This document shows positions 43,319 through 52,912 of a stretch of 64,000 bases of DNA, piece after piece. Location of the stretch: contig NZ_CP088020.1 in NCBI RefSeq assembly GCF_021049245.1, positions 874,001-938,000 of the forward strand, read 5' to 3'. The notes beneath the pieces are model-generated. The model did not search any database. It was not told the origin of the DNA and worked only from the letters and a program-made list of their open reading frames with translations. Every line of letters begins with the position of its first letter. Position 1 is the first letter of the stretch. This stretch comes from Radiobacillus kanasensis (lineage in GTDB: Bacteria > Bacillota > Bacilli > Bacillales > Amphibacillaceae). The position numbers were made by a program, and so were the translations under genes.

Positions 43319-44698
43319 CTAAATCTTGGGTAATTCCACCCTGAAGGTTGTTCCTTCCTTTTCCTTACTATTCACTTTAATTTGACCACCGTGTAACCTA
43401 ACGATGCTAGAGACAATGGATAATCCTAGTCCTGTCCCTTCAATTGTTTGTGAGCGAGCTGTATCCACCCGATAGAATCGGTCAAATATTCTTTCTGATT
43501 CTAATGCATTCATTCCTATACCAGTATCCCTAAAAGTAACGAGTACGAACGTATCTCTATCTTCAATAGATATGTCAATGCTACCACCAGATTTATTATA
43601 CTTAATGGCGTTTGTTAACAGGTTGTCCCAAACGTTGTGAAGTAAAGAAGGATCTCCGATGATTTCTGTATCTGGTAAAGAGTAGCCAAGCATAATGTCT
43701 TTTTCATTTATCCACCACTGATAGTTCCGTATTATTTCTTTCAATTGTTCCCCAATTTGAAAAGGTTTTTTTGTCAGTATATCTTCATTGCGATCTAATG
43801 AAGCAAGAAGCAATAATTGTTTCGTTAAAATAGAAAGCCTTTTAATCTCTCCATTTATTATGGAAATGTAGTTGCTTCTTTCTTTTGGACTTGTAGATTC
43901 CTGTTCTAGTAGGTTTGTGTACCCTTGTATATTCGAAAGGGGGGATTGGATATCATGAGAAATGTTGGAGATGAACTCTTTCCTCATGTCATCTAATTGT
44001 TCTAGTTTTTTTGCCATGCCATGAAAGCTTTTCGAAAGTTCTCCTAACTCATCATGACGAGTAGTATCAAGTTCTACCTTGAAATCCCCACTGGAAAGGG
44101 ACTTTGTCGCTTTTGTTAGTTTGGTAATCGGCTTAACTAAATATTTGGTGCTAAAAATCACTATTATGATGCTTAGAAGAAGAGTTAGTGCAAGTAGCCA
44201 TCCAAATAATAGATGCATTTCATTAAAAAGTAGTTTTATATCAGGTCGTAGAAAAAGGGCATAGCTTTTTCCATTATGGGTTAAAGGCACTCCAATTGTA
44301 TTTTTTAATTCATTAGCAAAAAATCCCGTTACAAAAGTTCCTTGTGGAAAATGAAGAATGCCGTGGTAGATATTTCCATTTAACACATATTCTTTCGTTG
44401 TGTTAGATAACGTTTTGTCTCTAAATGAGGCGCCAAAAAAAGATTTCTCTCCTGTATGATCTACTAAAAGAAATTGATACCCAACTTCAGAAAGGTGATC
44501 TAAGTATTCCTTAAGATTAATGGTTGGATGCTCATTGGCAAATGTTGCGATTTCTAGCGCAATAGTAGTGTTTTTTTGATCATTTAACGGTTTCAATTTG
44601 TGCTGATAATACATATTTGATATGAGAAAAGCTAGAATTCCGCTTACAATCATTATGCCTACTGTTACGACAACAAATTTCACATAGAGGGACCTCAT
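43319..44698 (-). CDS. hssS: Haem-sensing histidine kinase HssS
   Basis: A 459-aa membrane kinase. TM1 is residues 8-29, an extracellular sensor spans 30-160 (with YHGILHFPQGTFVTGFFANE, much like staphylococcal HssS), and TM2 is 163-184. HAMP is about 185-235. The HisKA box is FISNISHDIQSPLSN with H248. HATPase motifs follow: N box LTNAIKYN, DTGIGM and GTGLGLSIV. It responds to haem-induced membrane stress and phosphorylates HssR. Its start overlaps the hssR stop by 4 nt (ATGA). Confidence 0.85.
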   Translation of the reverse strand: MRSLYVKFVVVTVGIMIVSGILAFLISNMYYQHKLKPLNDQKNTTIALEIATFANEHPTINLKEYLDHLSEVGYQFLLVDHTGEKSFFGASFRDKTLSNTTKEYVLNGNIYHGILHFPQGTFVTGFFANELKNTIGVPLTHNGKSYALFLRPDIKLLFNEMHLLFGWLLALTLLLSIIIVIFSTKYLVKPITKLTKATKSLSSGDFKVELDTTRHDELGELSKSFHGMAKKLEQLDDMRKEFISNISHDIQSPLSNIQGYTNLLEQESTSPKERSNYISIINGEIKRLSILTKQLLLLASLDRNEDILTKKPFQIGEQLKEIIRNYQWWINEKDIMLGYSLPDTEIIGDPSLLHNVWDNLLTNAIKYNKSGGSIDISIEDRDTFVLVTFRDTGIGMNALESERIFDRFYRVDTARSQTIEGTGLGLSIVSSIVRLHGGQIKVNSKEKEGTTFRVELPKI

Positions 44699-45375
44699 CG
44701 TTTAGCCTCCAATAAATAACCGACTCCTCGCACGGTTTTTATTTGAAAATCATCGGTCCACTCAGAAAAACGCTCTCTTAGTCTCTTTATATGAACATCA
44801 ACTGTTCGTTCATCCCCCTCATAATCCATTCCCCAAATCTGGTCAATCAAGTGTTCGCGAGAAAAGACCTGCATGGGGTTAGAGGTTAAGAAATAAAGGA
44901 GTTCAAATTCCTTTAAAGGTAAAAGGAGTGTTCGGTTTCCGATCTGAACTTCATAGTTATTTTTATTAATGGTTGTTCTTCCTAAACGAATAATCATTTC
45001 TTCCGCATGCTTATCGTAGCGTCGCAATAAAGCTTTAATTCGAAAGATTAATTCTTTCGGTTCAAATGGTTTTACAAGATAATCATCGGTCCCGGATTGA
45101 AATCCTTTCTCTTTGTCTTCTATTTGGTTCTTGGCAGTTAATAGGATGACAGGAATATCATATGTTTTTCGAATTTCTTTTGTTAATGAGAAGCCGTCCA
45201 TAAATGGCATCATAACATCCACTACTGCAACATCACAGGTTACCTTTTTAAGCATAGATAGAGCTTCGGTTCCGTCCTTTGCTGATAAAACTGTAAAACC
45301 TTCTTCGGTTAGGTGTATATCTACAAGCTTCAGTATATTCACATCGTCATCTACAATTAAAATGTTCGTCATCAT
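44695..45375 (-). CDS. hssR: OmpR-family response regulator HssR
   Basis: 226 aa: a receiver domain with phospho-acceptor D53 (VVDVMMPFMDG) and K in LVKPFEP, then a winged-helix DNA-binding domain. GTDDYLVKPFEPKELIFRI and WGMDYEGDERTVDVHIKRL are nearly the staphylococcal HssR sequence. I use ATG 45375 (SD GGGAGA); an in-frame ATG at 45432 lacks an SD. It should bind the direct repeat at 43227-43246. Confidence 0.85.
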   Translation of the reverse strand: MMTNILIVDDDVNILKLVDIHLTEEGFTVLSAKDGTEALSMLKKVTCDVAVVDVMMPFMDGFSLTKEIRKTYDIPVILLTAKNQIEDKEKGFQSGTDDYLVKPFEPKELIFRIKALLRRYDKHAEEMIIRLGRTTINKNNYEVQIGNRTLLLPLKEFELLYFLTSNPMQVFSREHLIDQIWGMDYEGDERTVDVHIKRLRERFSEWTDDFQIKTVRGVGYLLEAKR

Positions 45376-45542
45376 GTTTTCTCCCATTTCCTTAGTTAAG
45401 TCAAAAATACAACCAATAGAAGGAAATATCAAACGGATTTTTTAAAGGGTTCCTTAGGAAAGGTGAAGAAAAAAGGTTTAAATTGGACTAGTTGTGCTAC
45501 TATCACTACAAGGATGCAGATTAATAGAAAGGTGGTCCCGAT

Positions 45543-45896
45543 ATGAATGTTTATATAAAGAGAGCGTACGAAGAAGCTGAAGAAGTTGACGGGGTACGAG
45601 TTCTAGTGGACCGCGTTTGGCCTAGGGGTGTTTCAAAAGAGAGGCTTCGGATTGATTTTTGGTTTAAGGACATTGCTCCCTCCACGGAATTGAGGAAATG
45701 GTTTAACCACGAATCAGAGAAATTTCCAGAATTTAAAAAGAGGTATAAAGAGGAGCTTCAAAAAAGTGGGCAGCAACGACAGTTTGATGATCTTAAAGAG
45801 CTTATTAAACAATACAGTACGGTTACTTTAGTATATGGGGCGAAAGACAAGTTGCATAACCAAGCAGTGGTTTTGAAGGATCTATTAGAAGAATAA
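45543..45896 (+). CDS. DUF488 (YeaO-type) protein
   Basis: A 117-aa cytosolic protein with family hallmarks: YIKRAYEEA near the start, VLVDRVWPRGVSKE (residues 20-33), FNHESEKFPEFKKRY, and the C-terminal VTLVYGAKD. DUF488/YeaO proteins are widespread and of unresolved function. SD GAAAGGTGG before ATG 45543. It is monocistronic and divergent from hssRS. Confidence 0.85.
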   Translation: MNVYIKRAYEEAEEVDGVRVLVDRVWPRGVSKERLRIDFWFKDIAPSTELRKWFNHESEKFPEFKKRYKEELQKSGQQRQFDDLKELIKQYSTVTLVYGAKDKLHNQAVVLKDLLEE

Positions 45897-46224
45897 TCAT
45901 AAAACGCGAGGTGTGTGAGCGAAGCACATAAATGCTTATTCTAGTTGAATCTAATCATTGTGCTAATAGATAAAATGAACAAAAAAACCTACCTGTTATT
46001 GTCTGTGCTGGACTCTAGTGGATTATTATTTTCCATAGAGTTCCACAGCGACCGTGCTTCTGTGGATATACTGTCCTAAAGTCGGAGCGCTTCGACTATT
46101 TGTGTGTGTAATATTTGAGGTCTTTAAAGTAAACATAAGCAAGTCCAACTTGAAAAGGATGACGAAAGGAACGAAGGATACAGAACCATATCCTACATTT
46201 CCAACTTGATATTTCTCCAATATA
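45897..46224. other. Intergenic region with several small hairpins
   Basis: No convincing gene; a 69-codon minus-strand ORF here has no SD and no recognisable features. CCACAG/CTGTGG and AGTCG/CGACT hairpins lie between about 46043 and 46097. They resemble a degenerate dispersed repeat, but I found no second copy. Confidence 0.35.
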
Positions 46225-46264
46225 AAACCAGGCAACCCCCTTGAGCTTGGAGGTTGCCTGGTTT
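46225..46264 (-). terminator. Terminator after the C45-family gene
   Basis: AAACCAGGCAACC (46225-46237) / GGTTGCCTGGTTT (46252-46264), 13-bp perfect stem. It overlaps the stop codon of the gene by two bases. Confidence 0.85.
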
Positions 46265-47306
46265 ATAGAAGTTCCATATTAATAAACGGCGTATGATAAT
46301 CCAATTCCCCTTTGATCTTCTTCACGTTCATCTTTTCCCCATCTAAAAAGCGGTTGAAGTCCAAAATAACCGGCATTCGGTCCGCGCCAATCGCAAACCA
46401 TGCTTTCCTTTCTTTTGGGACATAGGCAGCGGTATGCAAGGTGCCAGACCAAGCCCCGTATTTCTTAGAAAAAACTTCTTTGTCCGCATTATTCAACATT
46501 TGAAAAGCTTTATATACATCCCCATCTCCATGACTCTTTAAAAGGGTTTGCCTTCGGATGGAATCGTCCATACGGTAACGGTTTTCTTCTGTTAACATTT
46601 CAAAATGATTGGTGCTAATATTGGCTTCTCTTGCTACGACTGATCTTGGTGAAGCCTCCACTATAACACTTTTTCCACTAGGATCTAATAAAGCATAGCT
46701 GAATGATGTACGATGTGGAATTTCTTTAAGCAGCTGAATCGCTTCATCCACATTGGCACAGGTTTCCAAAATCATCCGGCCAATCATGTTACAGACAAAT
46801 CCGTCATCTGATTTAATCCGATTGATAAAGTTATAACCCATCGTCAGTCCTTTTTCATTCATCCCATCAATTCGTCCGGTAATTTGCATCGATGGACCTA
46901 TCGTCGCATATCCACTGTCTGTTGGCTGATAGAGAACATAACGCCCTTCATAGGAATCAGGGCGACTATCGTAATTTCGAATGAAAAAGGAAGATCCAGT
47001 TAGAATCGAACAACCACTGCGACCGTACTCCACGTAGTAGCCTCCGAATTCTTTTAACGCGTCGTCTAACTCCCAATCAAGTGCATCTGCCAGCCCTTGC
47101 AATTCATCCATAATTCCTGGGATAAACTTAGTCAGAAGCTCAATTGCTTTTTCCTCGTTGACCACAAAATGTCGCTTTCTTCGAGAAGCCCACTGCTTAT
47201 TTCGATTAGGTAAGATTGGAGAATCTTTTAATAACTCACCTTGCATATATCCATAATCATAATGATTTCCTCTAAATTGAATGACATCACTATATACCTG
47301 TATCAA
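46263..47306 (-). CDS. C45-family Ntn-hydrolase (acyl-CoA:6-APA acyltransferase-like)
   Basis: A 347-aa protein. The proposed autocatalytic nucleophile is C99 (YGRSGCSIL), followed by FFIRNYDSRP and the NEKGLTMGYN segment typical of AAT-family N-terminal-nucleophile hydrolases. Such Bacillus proteins hydrolyse or transfer acyl-amide groups; the substrate is unknown. The start is TTG 47306 with SD AAAGGGGA. No signal peptide. Monocistronic with its own terminator. Confidence 0.8.
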   Translation of the reverse strand: MIQVYSDVIQFRGNHYDYGYMQGELLKDSPILPNRNKQWASRRKRHFVVNEEKAIELLTKFIPGIMDELQGLADALDWELDDALKEFGGYYVEYGRSGCSILTGSSFFIRNYDSRPDSYEGRYVLYQPTDSGYATIGPSMQITGRIDGMNEKGLTMGYNFINRIKSDDGFVCNMIGRMILETCANVDEAIQLLKEIPHRTSFSYALLDPSGKSVIVEASPRSVVAREANISTNHFEMLTEENRYRMDDSIRRQTLLKSHGDGDVYKAFQMLNNADKEVFSKKYGAWSGTLHTAAYVPKERKAWFAIGADRMPVILDFNRFLDGEKMNVKKIKGELDYHTPFINMELL

Positions 47307-47540
47307 ATGATAATCCCCTTTATAATGAGATTCGGTTGCTCATGTATGGAAGGATTATAAGGGATACGGCAGAGAAATGGCTACTAAATTGTTTCGGTTG
47401 GTGACAGCACCTGATTATTGTTATTCTGTGTCGAACGACTTATTCAATAGATAAAAGGAATATGCTTCTTCGTTTTCTTTTTGTACTTTGAAAATTCTTT
47501 TCCGTACTTAGCTTCAAGGTGTTTGTCCAAGAGTGAGACA

Positions 47541-47756
47541 TTATAAAAAGCGAAATACCACAAGAATGAGTACGAACAATAAAACATTCCGTTGAAGGTT
47601 CCCAGATGACAACCCCAAGTCAAACCAATCGTTATGTATTTCTACGCCATTGAAGAGTAGCAACCAGCCAGAAGCACAGACAATTAATGTTTCTAAACCA
47701 ATTAGTGTAATCCGGGGATAAAGACTATGATTTTGATTATTGTATAACAAATTCAT
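47541..47756 (-). CDS. Small two-helix membrane protein
   Basis: 71 aa from ATG 47756 (SD TAGGAGG). It has two hydrophobic segments (about residues 14-34 and 54-71) and an acidic-aromatic linker (EIHNDWFDLG). No named family recognised. It is divergent from the TetR gene across 145 bp that contains a likely TetR operator, so it may be a target of that regulator. Confidence 0.55.
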   Translation of the reverse strand: MNLLYNNQNHSLYPRITLIGLETLIVCASGWLLLFNGVEIHNDWFDLGLSSGNLQRNVLLFVLILVVFRFL

Positions 47757-47770
47757 GATTTCCCTCCTAA

Positions 47771-47799
47771 TTTGAAATTTGATTAAAACATATTTCAAA
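47771..47799. promoter_or_regulatory. Probable TetR-family operator
   Basis: Inverted repeat TTTGAAAT (47771-47778) / ATTTCAAA (47792-47799) in the divergent promoter region. A further TTTGAAATAT half-site lies near 47848. Confidence 0.5.
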
Positions 47800-47901
47800 A
47801 ATTCCGTAATCATTATAAACAGAAGCAAGATGGAACATCAATCTTTTTTGAAATATGGTAAAATGACATTACAAAACTTTTGTACGGCTGGAGGGACAAG
47901 C

Positions 47902-48480
47902 ATGGATGGATATACAAGAAGAACAGAGCAAAAGAAAGCAGTTATCATCGGTGTTGCGACAGAAAAATTAAGAATTCAAAGCTATAAATTAGTAACAATT
48001 AAACAGTTAGCGGATGAAGCTGGAGTTTCTCAGGTTACCATTTATAATTATTTTGGGAGTAAAGATGAACTTCTATTTGCAGCAATAGAAAGATTAATGG
48101 ACGATAAGCTTGATGATTACCAAATTTATTTGGAAAGAGAGCAAAGCTACCCTGCATTAGTGAGTGGAATTATGTTTGAAGAGCAATCTTTCGTGAAAGA
48201 GTTATATGCATATATGGGGCAAGCGGCAAATAGGGAGTTGATTCAGCGGAAGGTTCAAGCTTATCAGGATGCTAAGTTAGTTCCTTTTCTATTGAATCTT
48301 ATTCGAAAAGGATTCGATAAAGGCTATATTTCACGTGATTTAACGGAAATGGATATTATGTTTTATTTTAATATGTATCAAAGAGAGCTGAACCGAATAC
48401 ATACTGAAAAAGAATCTACCTTCACAATAACCGAAGAAAAATTAATCGATTTCTTCTTCCACGGAATAATGGGGGAATAA
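47902..48480 (+). CDS. TetR/AcrR-family transcriptional regulator
   Basis: 192 aa. The N-terminal helix-turn-helix is TIKQLADEAGVSQVTIYNYFGSKDELL, the classical TetR pattern; the rest is a helical ligand-binding domain. I use ATG 47902 with SD GGAGGG; the upstream in-frame codons cover the operator and are not coding. It lies 40 nt before an SDR gene, its probable regulatory target. Confidence 0.82.
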   Translation: MDGYTRRTEQKKAVIIGVATEKLRIQSYKLVTIKQLADEAGVSQVTIYNYFGSKDELLFAAIERLMDDKLDDYQIYLEREQSYPALVSGIMFEEQSFVKELYAYMGQAANRELIQRKVQAYQDAKLVPFLLNLIRKGFDKGYISRDLTEMDIMFYFNMYQRELNRIHTEKESTFTITEEKLIDFFFHGIMGE

Positions 48481-48520
48481 GTCTGTAGTTATTGACTCAT
48501 ATCGAAAGGAGAGGGGACAA

Positions 48521-49363
48521 ATGCCTAAAAAAACGGCCATTATAACTGGTTCATCTAGTGGTTTTGGCTTACTAACTACTATAGAGTTGGCCAAGCAAGG
48601 AATTCATGTCATTGCAACCATGCGTAACCCGGAGAAATCAAATGTTTTTCAAACGATAACGAACGACGAACAGATTCTATCCAATATCGAGGTGCACCAA
48701 CTTGATGTTACAAATGAAGCCTCCATCGAATCATTGAAACAAAAAGTAGCAATACTAGAAAGAGTTGATGTTCTCGTCAACAACGCGGGCTTCGGCATGG
48801 GTGGATTTGCAGAAAAAATCACGGTAGATAATTATCGTCGCCAATTTGAAACGAATGTATTTGGTGTCATGGGAGTTACCCAAGCGGTCCTCCCAAAAAT
48901 GCGAGAGCAACGAGCGGGAAAGATTATTCAAGTTAGTAGTATAAGCGGGAGAACGGGCTTCCCTGGCCTTTCGCCATATGTGTCATCGAAGTTTGCTCTT
49001 GAAGGATTTTCGGAAAGTCTTCGCCTGGAGATGGCTCCATTTGGTGTTCAAGTCGCTTTAGTCGAGCCAGGCTCTTATAAAACAAACATCTGGTCATCCG
49101 GAATGGAGATTGCTGGAGACTATGATGAGAATTCTGATTACCACAAGCCATTGAAAAAAATCCTTTCCGTACTAGAAAAGAGCCAACCGAACCATGGCGA
49201 TCCAAGTGAAGTAGCGAAACTTATTACACAGTTGGCTAGCCAAAAGGACATGCCAAAATTACGTTACCCGATTGGCAAGGGAATCAAATCTACTTTATTA
49301 GCTAAAAGTGTTCTCTCATGGAAGAAGTGGGAGAAAACAATGATTTCAATGCTGAACAAGTAA
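48521..49363 (+). CDS. Short-chain dehydrogenase/reductase
   Basis: A 280-aa classical SDR with TGSSSGFG (cofactor), NNAGFG, VSSISG serine and YVSSK (catalytic Y/K), plus VEPGSYKTN after the active site as in the retinol-dehydrogenase-like class. SD AAAGGAGAGG before ATG 48521. It is in a two-gene unit behind the TetR regulator. Substrate unknown. Confidence 0.8.
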   Translation: MPKKTAIITGSSSGFGLLTTIELAKQGIHVIATMRNPEKSNVFQTITNDEQILSNIEVHQLDVTNEASIESLKQKVAILERVDVLVNNAGFGMGGFAEKITVDNYRRQFETNVFGVMGVTQAVLPKMREQRAGKIIQVSSISGRTGFPGLSPYVSSKFALEGFSESLRLEMAPFGVQVALVEPGSYKTNIWSSGMEIAGDYDENSDYHKPLKKILSVLEKSQPNHGDPSEVAKLITQLASQKDMPKLRYPIGKGIKSTLLAKSVLSWKKWEKTMISMLNK

Positions 49364-49528
49364 AATTTGTAGGCCTCACTTCTATTAAAAAATAGGGTTT
49401 TTCTACGACAATAATAGTAAGCCCTTACATTGTGAGAAAATGCGCATAGATATCATTTTATCTTTTTGATTTAATATGCTAGGTTTAGGGTATGGAATAA
49501 ATAACTACAAAGAATTGGAGGATTACAT

Positions 49529-51076
49529 ATGTTACCTACTTACAAGCATGAGCCGTTTTTAGATTTCACTGTGGACAAAAACCGAGAAGAGCTGGAAGCA
49601 GCGCTCAAAAACGTGGAGAAAGAACTAGGCAAGAACTATCCACTTATCATTAACGGGGAAAGAATCGAAACAAATGATAAATTTGATTCGGTAAACCCAG
49701 CAAATAAAGCGGAAGTGATCGGGTATGCGTCTAAAGCAACGACCGATCATGTAGAAAAAGCGTTCACTGCTGCTGAGCAAGCATCTACAGCTTGGGCACT
49801 GGTAGATCCAGAACAACGCGCGAACATTTTAGTACGTGCTGCAGCAATCATTCGTCGTCGTAAAGCCGAATTTTCTGCCCTTCTAATTAAAGAAGCAGGT
49901 AAGCCATGGAAGGAAGCGGATGCGGATATCGCAGAAGGTATTGACTTCCTAGAATACTATGCTCGTCAAATGATTGAGTTAAAAGACGGAAAACCATTAA
50001 ACAGCCGTGAAAATGAACATAACCGTTACATCTATACACCGGCTGGTATAACAGTGGTTATTCCACCATGGAACTTCGCATTTGCGATCATGGTTGGTAC
50101 AACAGTTGCTCCATTAGTTGCAGGAAACACCGTTCTATTGAAGCCAGCTGAGCCAACTCCAATTATTGCTTACAAATTTTTCGAAGTATTGGAAGAAGCA
50201 GGTCTTCCAAATGGAGTAGCAAACTTCATTACAGGGGACCCAGCTGAAATCGGGGACTACATGGTAGATCACCCGAAAACAGCGATTGTTACATTCACAG
50301 GGTCTCGTGCGACTGGTACTCGTCTTTACAACCGTGCATCTGTCGTTCAAGAAGGACAAAAACACTTGAAAAAAGTGATCGCAGAAATGGGCGGTAAAGA
50401 TACAGTAGTTGTCGATGAAGATGCTGATCTAGAATTAGCTGCGGAATCTATCCTTGTATCTGCGTTTGGTTTTTCTGGTCAAAAATGTTCTGCTGGCTCT
50501 CGTGCCGTTGTACATGAGAAAGTGTATGACCAAGTGTTGAACAGAGTCGTGGAAATGGCGAAAGAGCTTTCTGTAGGGAACCCTGCGGAATATGGCATGT
50601 ACATGGGACCTGTTGTAAACCAAAAGGCATTCGATAAAATTACTAGCTACATTGAAATTGGAAAAGAAGAAGGTAAACTCGTTGCTGGTGGTAGCTATGA
50701 TGATTCTAAAGGCTGGTTCGTGGATCCTACAATCTTCGCTGATGTTGATCCGAAAGCACGAATCATGCAAGAAGAAATCTTCGGACCAGTTCTTGCATTC
50801 TCTAAAGCCAAAGATTTCGATGAAGCGTTAGAAATTGCGAACAATACAGAATACGGATTAACTGGTGCTGTCATCACGAAAAACCGTGACCACATCGAAA
50901 AAGCGAAATATGGCTTCCACGTAGGAAACCTATACTTCAACCGTAACTGTACAGGAGCAATTGTTGGATATCACCCATTCGGTGGATTCAAAATGTCTGG
51001 TACAGACTCCAAAGCGGGTGGTCCAGATTATCTAATCCTTTACATGAACCCGAAAACTGTTTCGGAAATGTATTAA
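49529..51076 (+). CDS. rocA: 1-pyrroline-5-carboxylate dehydrogenase
   Basis: A 515-aa aldehyde dehydrogenase of the RocA/PutC type; it oxidises glutamate semialdehyde/P5C to glutamate in proline and arginine catabolism. Catalytic E286 (IAEMGGKD) and C320 (GQKCSAGSR) are present, with TGSRATG as the NAD-binding turn. The length is exactly that of Bacillus RocA. SD TTGGAGG before ATG 49529. Codon use is more GC-rich than its neighbours, suggesting high expression. No proline dehydrogenase gene is next to it. No -12/-24 promoter was seen. Confidence 0.92.
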   Translation: MLPTYKHEPFLDFTVDKNREELEAALKNVEKELGKNYPLIINGERIETNDKFDSVNPANKAEVIGYASKATTDHVEKAFTAAEQASTAWALVDPEQRANILVRAAAIIRRRKAEFSALLIKEAGKPWKEADADIAEGIDFLEYYARQMIELKDGKPLNSRENEHNRYIYTPAGITVVIPPWNFAFAIMVGTTVAPLVAGNTVLLKPAEPTPIIAYKFFEVLEEAGLPNGVANFITGDPAEIGDYMVDHPKTAIVTFTGSRATGTRLYNRASVVQEGQKHLKKVIAEMGGKDTVVVDEDADLELAAESILVSAFGFSGQKCSAGSRAVVHEKVYDQVLNRVVEMAKELSVGNPAEYGMYMGPVVNQKAFDKITSYIEIGKEEGKLVAGGSYDDSKGWFVDPTIFADVDPKARIMQEEIFGPVLAFSKAKDFDEALEIANNTEYGLTGAVITKNRDHIEKAKYGFHVGNLYFNRNCTGAIVGYHPFGGFKMSGTDSKAGGPDYLILYMNPKTVSEMY

Positions 51077-51093
51077 TTTTCATAACAACAACT

Positions 51094-51123
51094 AAGCCCG
51101 AGTAGCAACTACTCGGGCTTTTT
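51094..51123 (+). terminator. rocA terminator
   Basis: AAGCCCGAGTAG (51094-51105) / CTACTCGGGCTT (51109-51120), CAA loop, then TTT. Confidence 0.9.
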
Positions 51124-51189
51124 ACTATATTTTATGATAACCGGGATTAGGGCATTGATAGCAGTAGTTTTTACTGCGATGGTTATAAG

Positions 51190-52053
51190 TTATTCCTTCA
51201 GAAAAGGGTCCACATTCTCCATCAGTTTTTTTAAGGATTCCGCTTCTTTCCCATAGGTTTCTTTTGCCTTTGGATCGTCTGTTTGTAACGCAAAATTTTC
51301 CAAATCAGCGTGGAGCTTTTTTAACTGTGCAGCAAGTAGAGGCTTTTGTTTAATTTCCGGTAATTTCAATTTTTCGTGATACAAGTCTACAAAAACATTA
51401 CCTTCTGAGTCAATTTGTGCTACAAATACATCAGAAAAATCTCTTGCCCCTTTTTTCATGATTTCTCCTAATAGCCATTCCTTGGTATATCCATACCGTT
51501 TAAGGTCTTTCTCCATCACATTGCCATCCATAATGACAATCTGAGGTCTATGCTCGTTGACAAGAGTGAGCCCAATGTCTTTTGGCTTAAGTGCCTGAGC
51601 ATCTGTTTTTTTCATAACACTCATCTGCCCATTTGTCTCTAAAATGGCCAGTTCAACATCCGATAGCTTAAACGCGTTTTTTTCTCTCAAAAAGAGCATT
51701 AAATCATCCATGGTCATTTTTACCTTAAGCAGGTTTTCTTCTAGTATTTGTCCATTTTCGACTAAAACGGTTGGATAGCCTTCGACAAGCATCCGAAATT
51801 TATAGGATTTCATGGATATGTAACCAAGCAAAACAGGAATGAATCCGAAAACAAGTAGGGCAACAATTCCATTCATTATTTTTATGCTTTGATTTATTGC
51901 GGTTGCGGAAGCCAAGCTACCAATGGTTATCCCAACGACATAATCAAAGAAGGTTAATTGACTAATTTGTTTCTTTCCCATAATGCGGGCAATAATTAAA
52001 ATGACAACAAACGAAATGATAGAACGAATAAATATTAAGACATATTCCGGCAT
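51190..52053 (-). CDS. YetF-type DUF421 membrane protein with DUF1657-like tail
   Basis: 287 aa from ATG 52053 (SD ATGGAGG); upstream in-frame codons to 52206 overlap the divergent gene. Three TM helices lie in residues 5-85, followed by a cytoplasmic DUF421 domain (VEGYPTVLVENGQI, MTMDDLMLFLREK). The last ~50 residues (LLAAQLKKLHADLENFALQTDDPKAKETY) resemble the free-standing DUF1657 protein at 52555. Similar proteins occur with spoVA-like genes in spore heat-resistance operons. Exact role unknown. Confidence 0.75.
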   Translation of the reverse strand: MPEYVLIFIRSIISFVVILIIARIMGKKQISQLTFFDYVVGITIGSLASATAINQSIKIMNGIVALLVFGFIPVLLGYISMKSYKFRMLVEGYPTVLVENGQILEENLLKVKMTMDDLMLFLREKNAFKLSDVELAILETNGQMSVMKKTDAQALKPKDIGLTLVNEHRPQIVIMDGNVMEKDLKRYGYTKEWLLGEIMKKGARDFSDVFVAQIDSEGNVFVDLYHEKLKLPEIKQKPLLAAQLKKLHADLENFALQTDDPKAKETYGKEAESLKKLMENVDPFLKE

Positions 52054-52156
52054 GGCAAAAGCCTCCATTAAAAAAGATAAGTAATCTTTACCATTATTGG
52101 ACAGAGTAATCAGAAGGATACATGTTATAAAAAATTTCACGGAAGGTTGTGAAGGT

Positions 52157-52504
52157 ATGCTAAGATCCAAAAAAGTCTTACTTGCTGGATTAATTTCCAT
52201 TTGCATTCTTGGTGGTTGGACTTTACAGGAGGATGATAATCGTTTTAAAAGCTCATTAATTCAGATAGAAGGCCTAGTTGACTCGGAAGAGTGGGACAAA
52301 GCATCAGAAGAAGCTTATCAATTAAGGGATATCTATCAAAATGAAAAATGGAAGTATCAGCTCTTAGGGGACGAGAACAACTATAAAGGGATACAGAAAG
52401 AAATGGAAAAATTATTGGCGTCAATTAGTGTGGAAGATAAGAAACAAGTTAAAGTGGAAACTGCCGTTATTCGTACTTTGTATAAAGATATCTATTTTTA
52501 CTAA
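52157..52504 (+). CDS. DUF4363-like exported protein
   Basis: 115 aa from ATG 52157 (SD GAAGGT). Residues 1-24 are a signal or anchor helix (RSKKVLLAGLISICILGGW). The rest is helical and charged, with the EEWDKASEEAYQL pattern of DUF4363. It is divergent from the YetF-type gene and followed by a terminator. Members often sit beside DUF421 genes in Bacillaceae; function unknown. Confidence 0.65.
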   Translation: MLRSKKVLLAGLISICILGGWTLQEDDNRFKSSLIQIEGLVDSEEWDKASEEAYQLRDIYQNEKWKYQLLGDENNYKGIQKEMEKLLASISVEDKKQVKVETAVIRTLYKDIYFY

Positions 52505-52510
52505 TATGAA

Positions 52511-52545
52511 AAACATCCTTCCCACCTTGGAAAGGATGTTTCTTG
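52511..52545. terminator. Terminator between the DUF4363 and DUF1657 genes
   Basis: AAACATCCTT (52511-52520) / AAGGATGTTT (52532-52541). It can serve both converging genes. Confidence 0.75.
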
Positions 52546-52554
52546 AAAAGATTC

Positions 52555-52761
52555 TTAATATCCCTTAAATTCTGGCTCTTCTTCCTCGATTTGTTGAACT
52601 CTTGGTTCTAAGGATTCCTCAATTTGTTTTGCTTGTTTAGCTGCGGCCGCATACGCCTGTTTAGCTGCTTCATCTTTTGTTTGAAGCGCAAAAGTTTCAA
52701 AGCTGGCTTGTGCACTTCTTAGGTTAGCCATTGCCGTTTTTACTTGTGATCCGACAGTCAA
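52555..52761 (-). CDS. DUF1657 small protein
   Basis: 68 aa, helical, alanine- and glutamine-rich (VKTAMANLRSAQASFETFAL; KDEAAKQAYAAAAKQ). The start is TTG 52761 with SD GGAGGT. DUF1657 proteins are small sporulation-associated proteins usually found beside spoVA or yetF-type genes. Here it lies between two DUF421 genes, one of which has a DUF1657-like extension. Confidence 0.75.
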   Translation of the reverse strand: MTVGSQVKTAMANLRSAQASFETFALQTKDEAAKQAYAAAAKQAKQIEESLEPRVQQIEEEEPEFKGY

Positions 52762-52912
52762 TTGGAATACCTCCTAATATTAATTCTCACGTTTATCATA
52801 AACGGAAGAAACGGAATTATTTGTGAGAAAAATTGGAATGGATGAGGTCATTTCATTTGCACTCACTTGGATAGACTATTTATCGCAAGGTCAATGGAAG
52901 GAGTCTTATAAC

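Noticed and set aside
46026..46235. 69-codon minus-strand ORF between the DUF488 and C45-family genes
   Set aside because: It runs through the C45 terminator, lacks an SD and shows no domain or signal features.
50135..50940. Several minus-strand ORFs opposite rocA
   Set aside because: Shadows of a highly expressed gene with biased codon use; no initiation signals.
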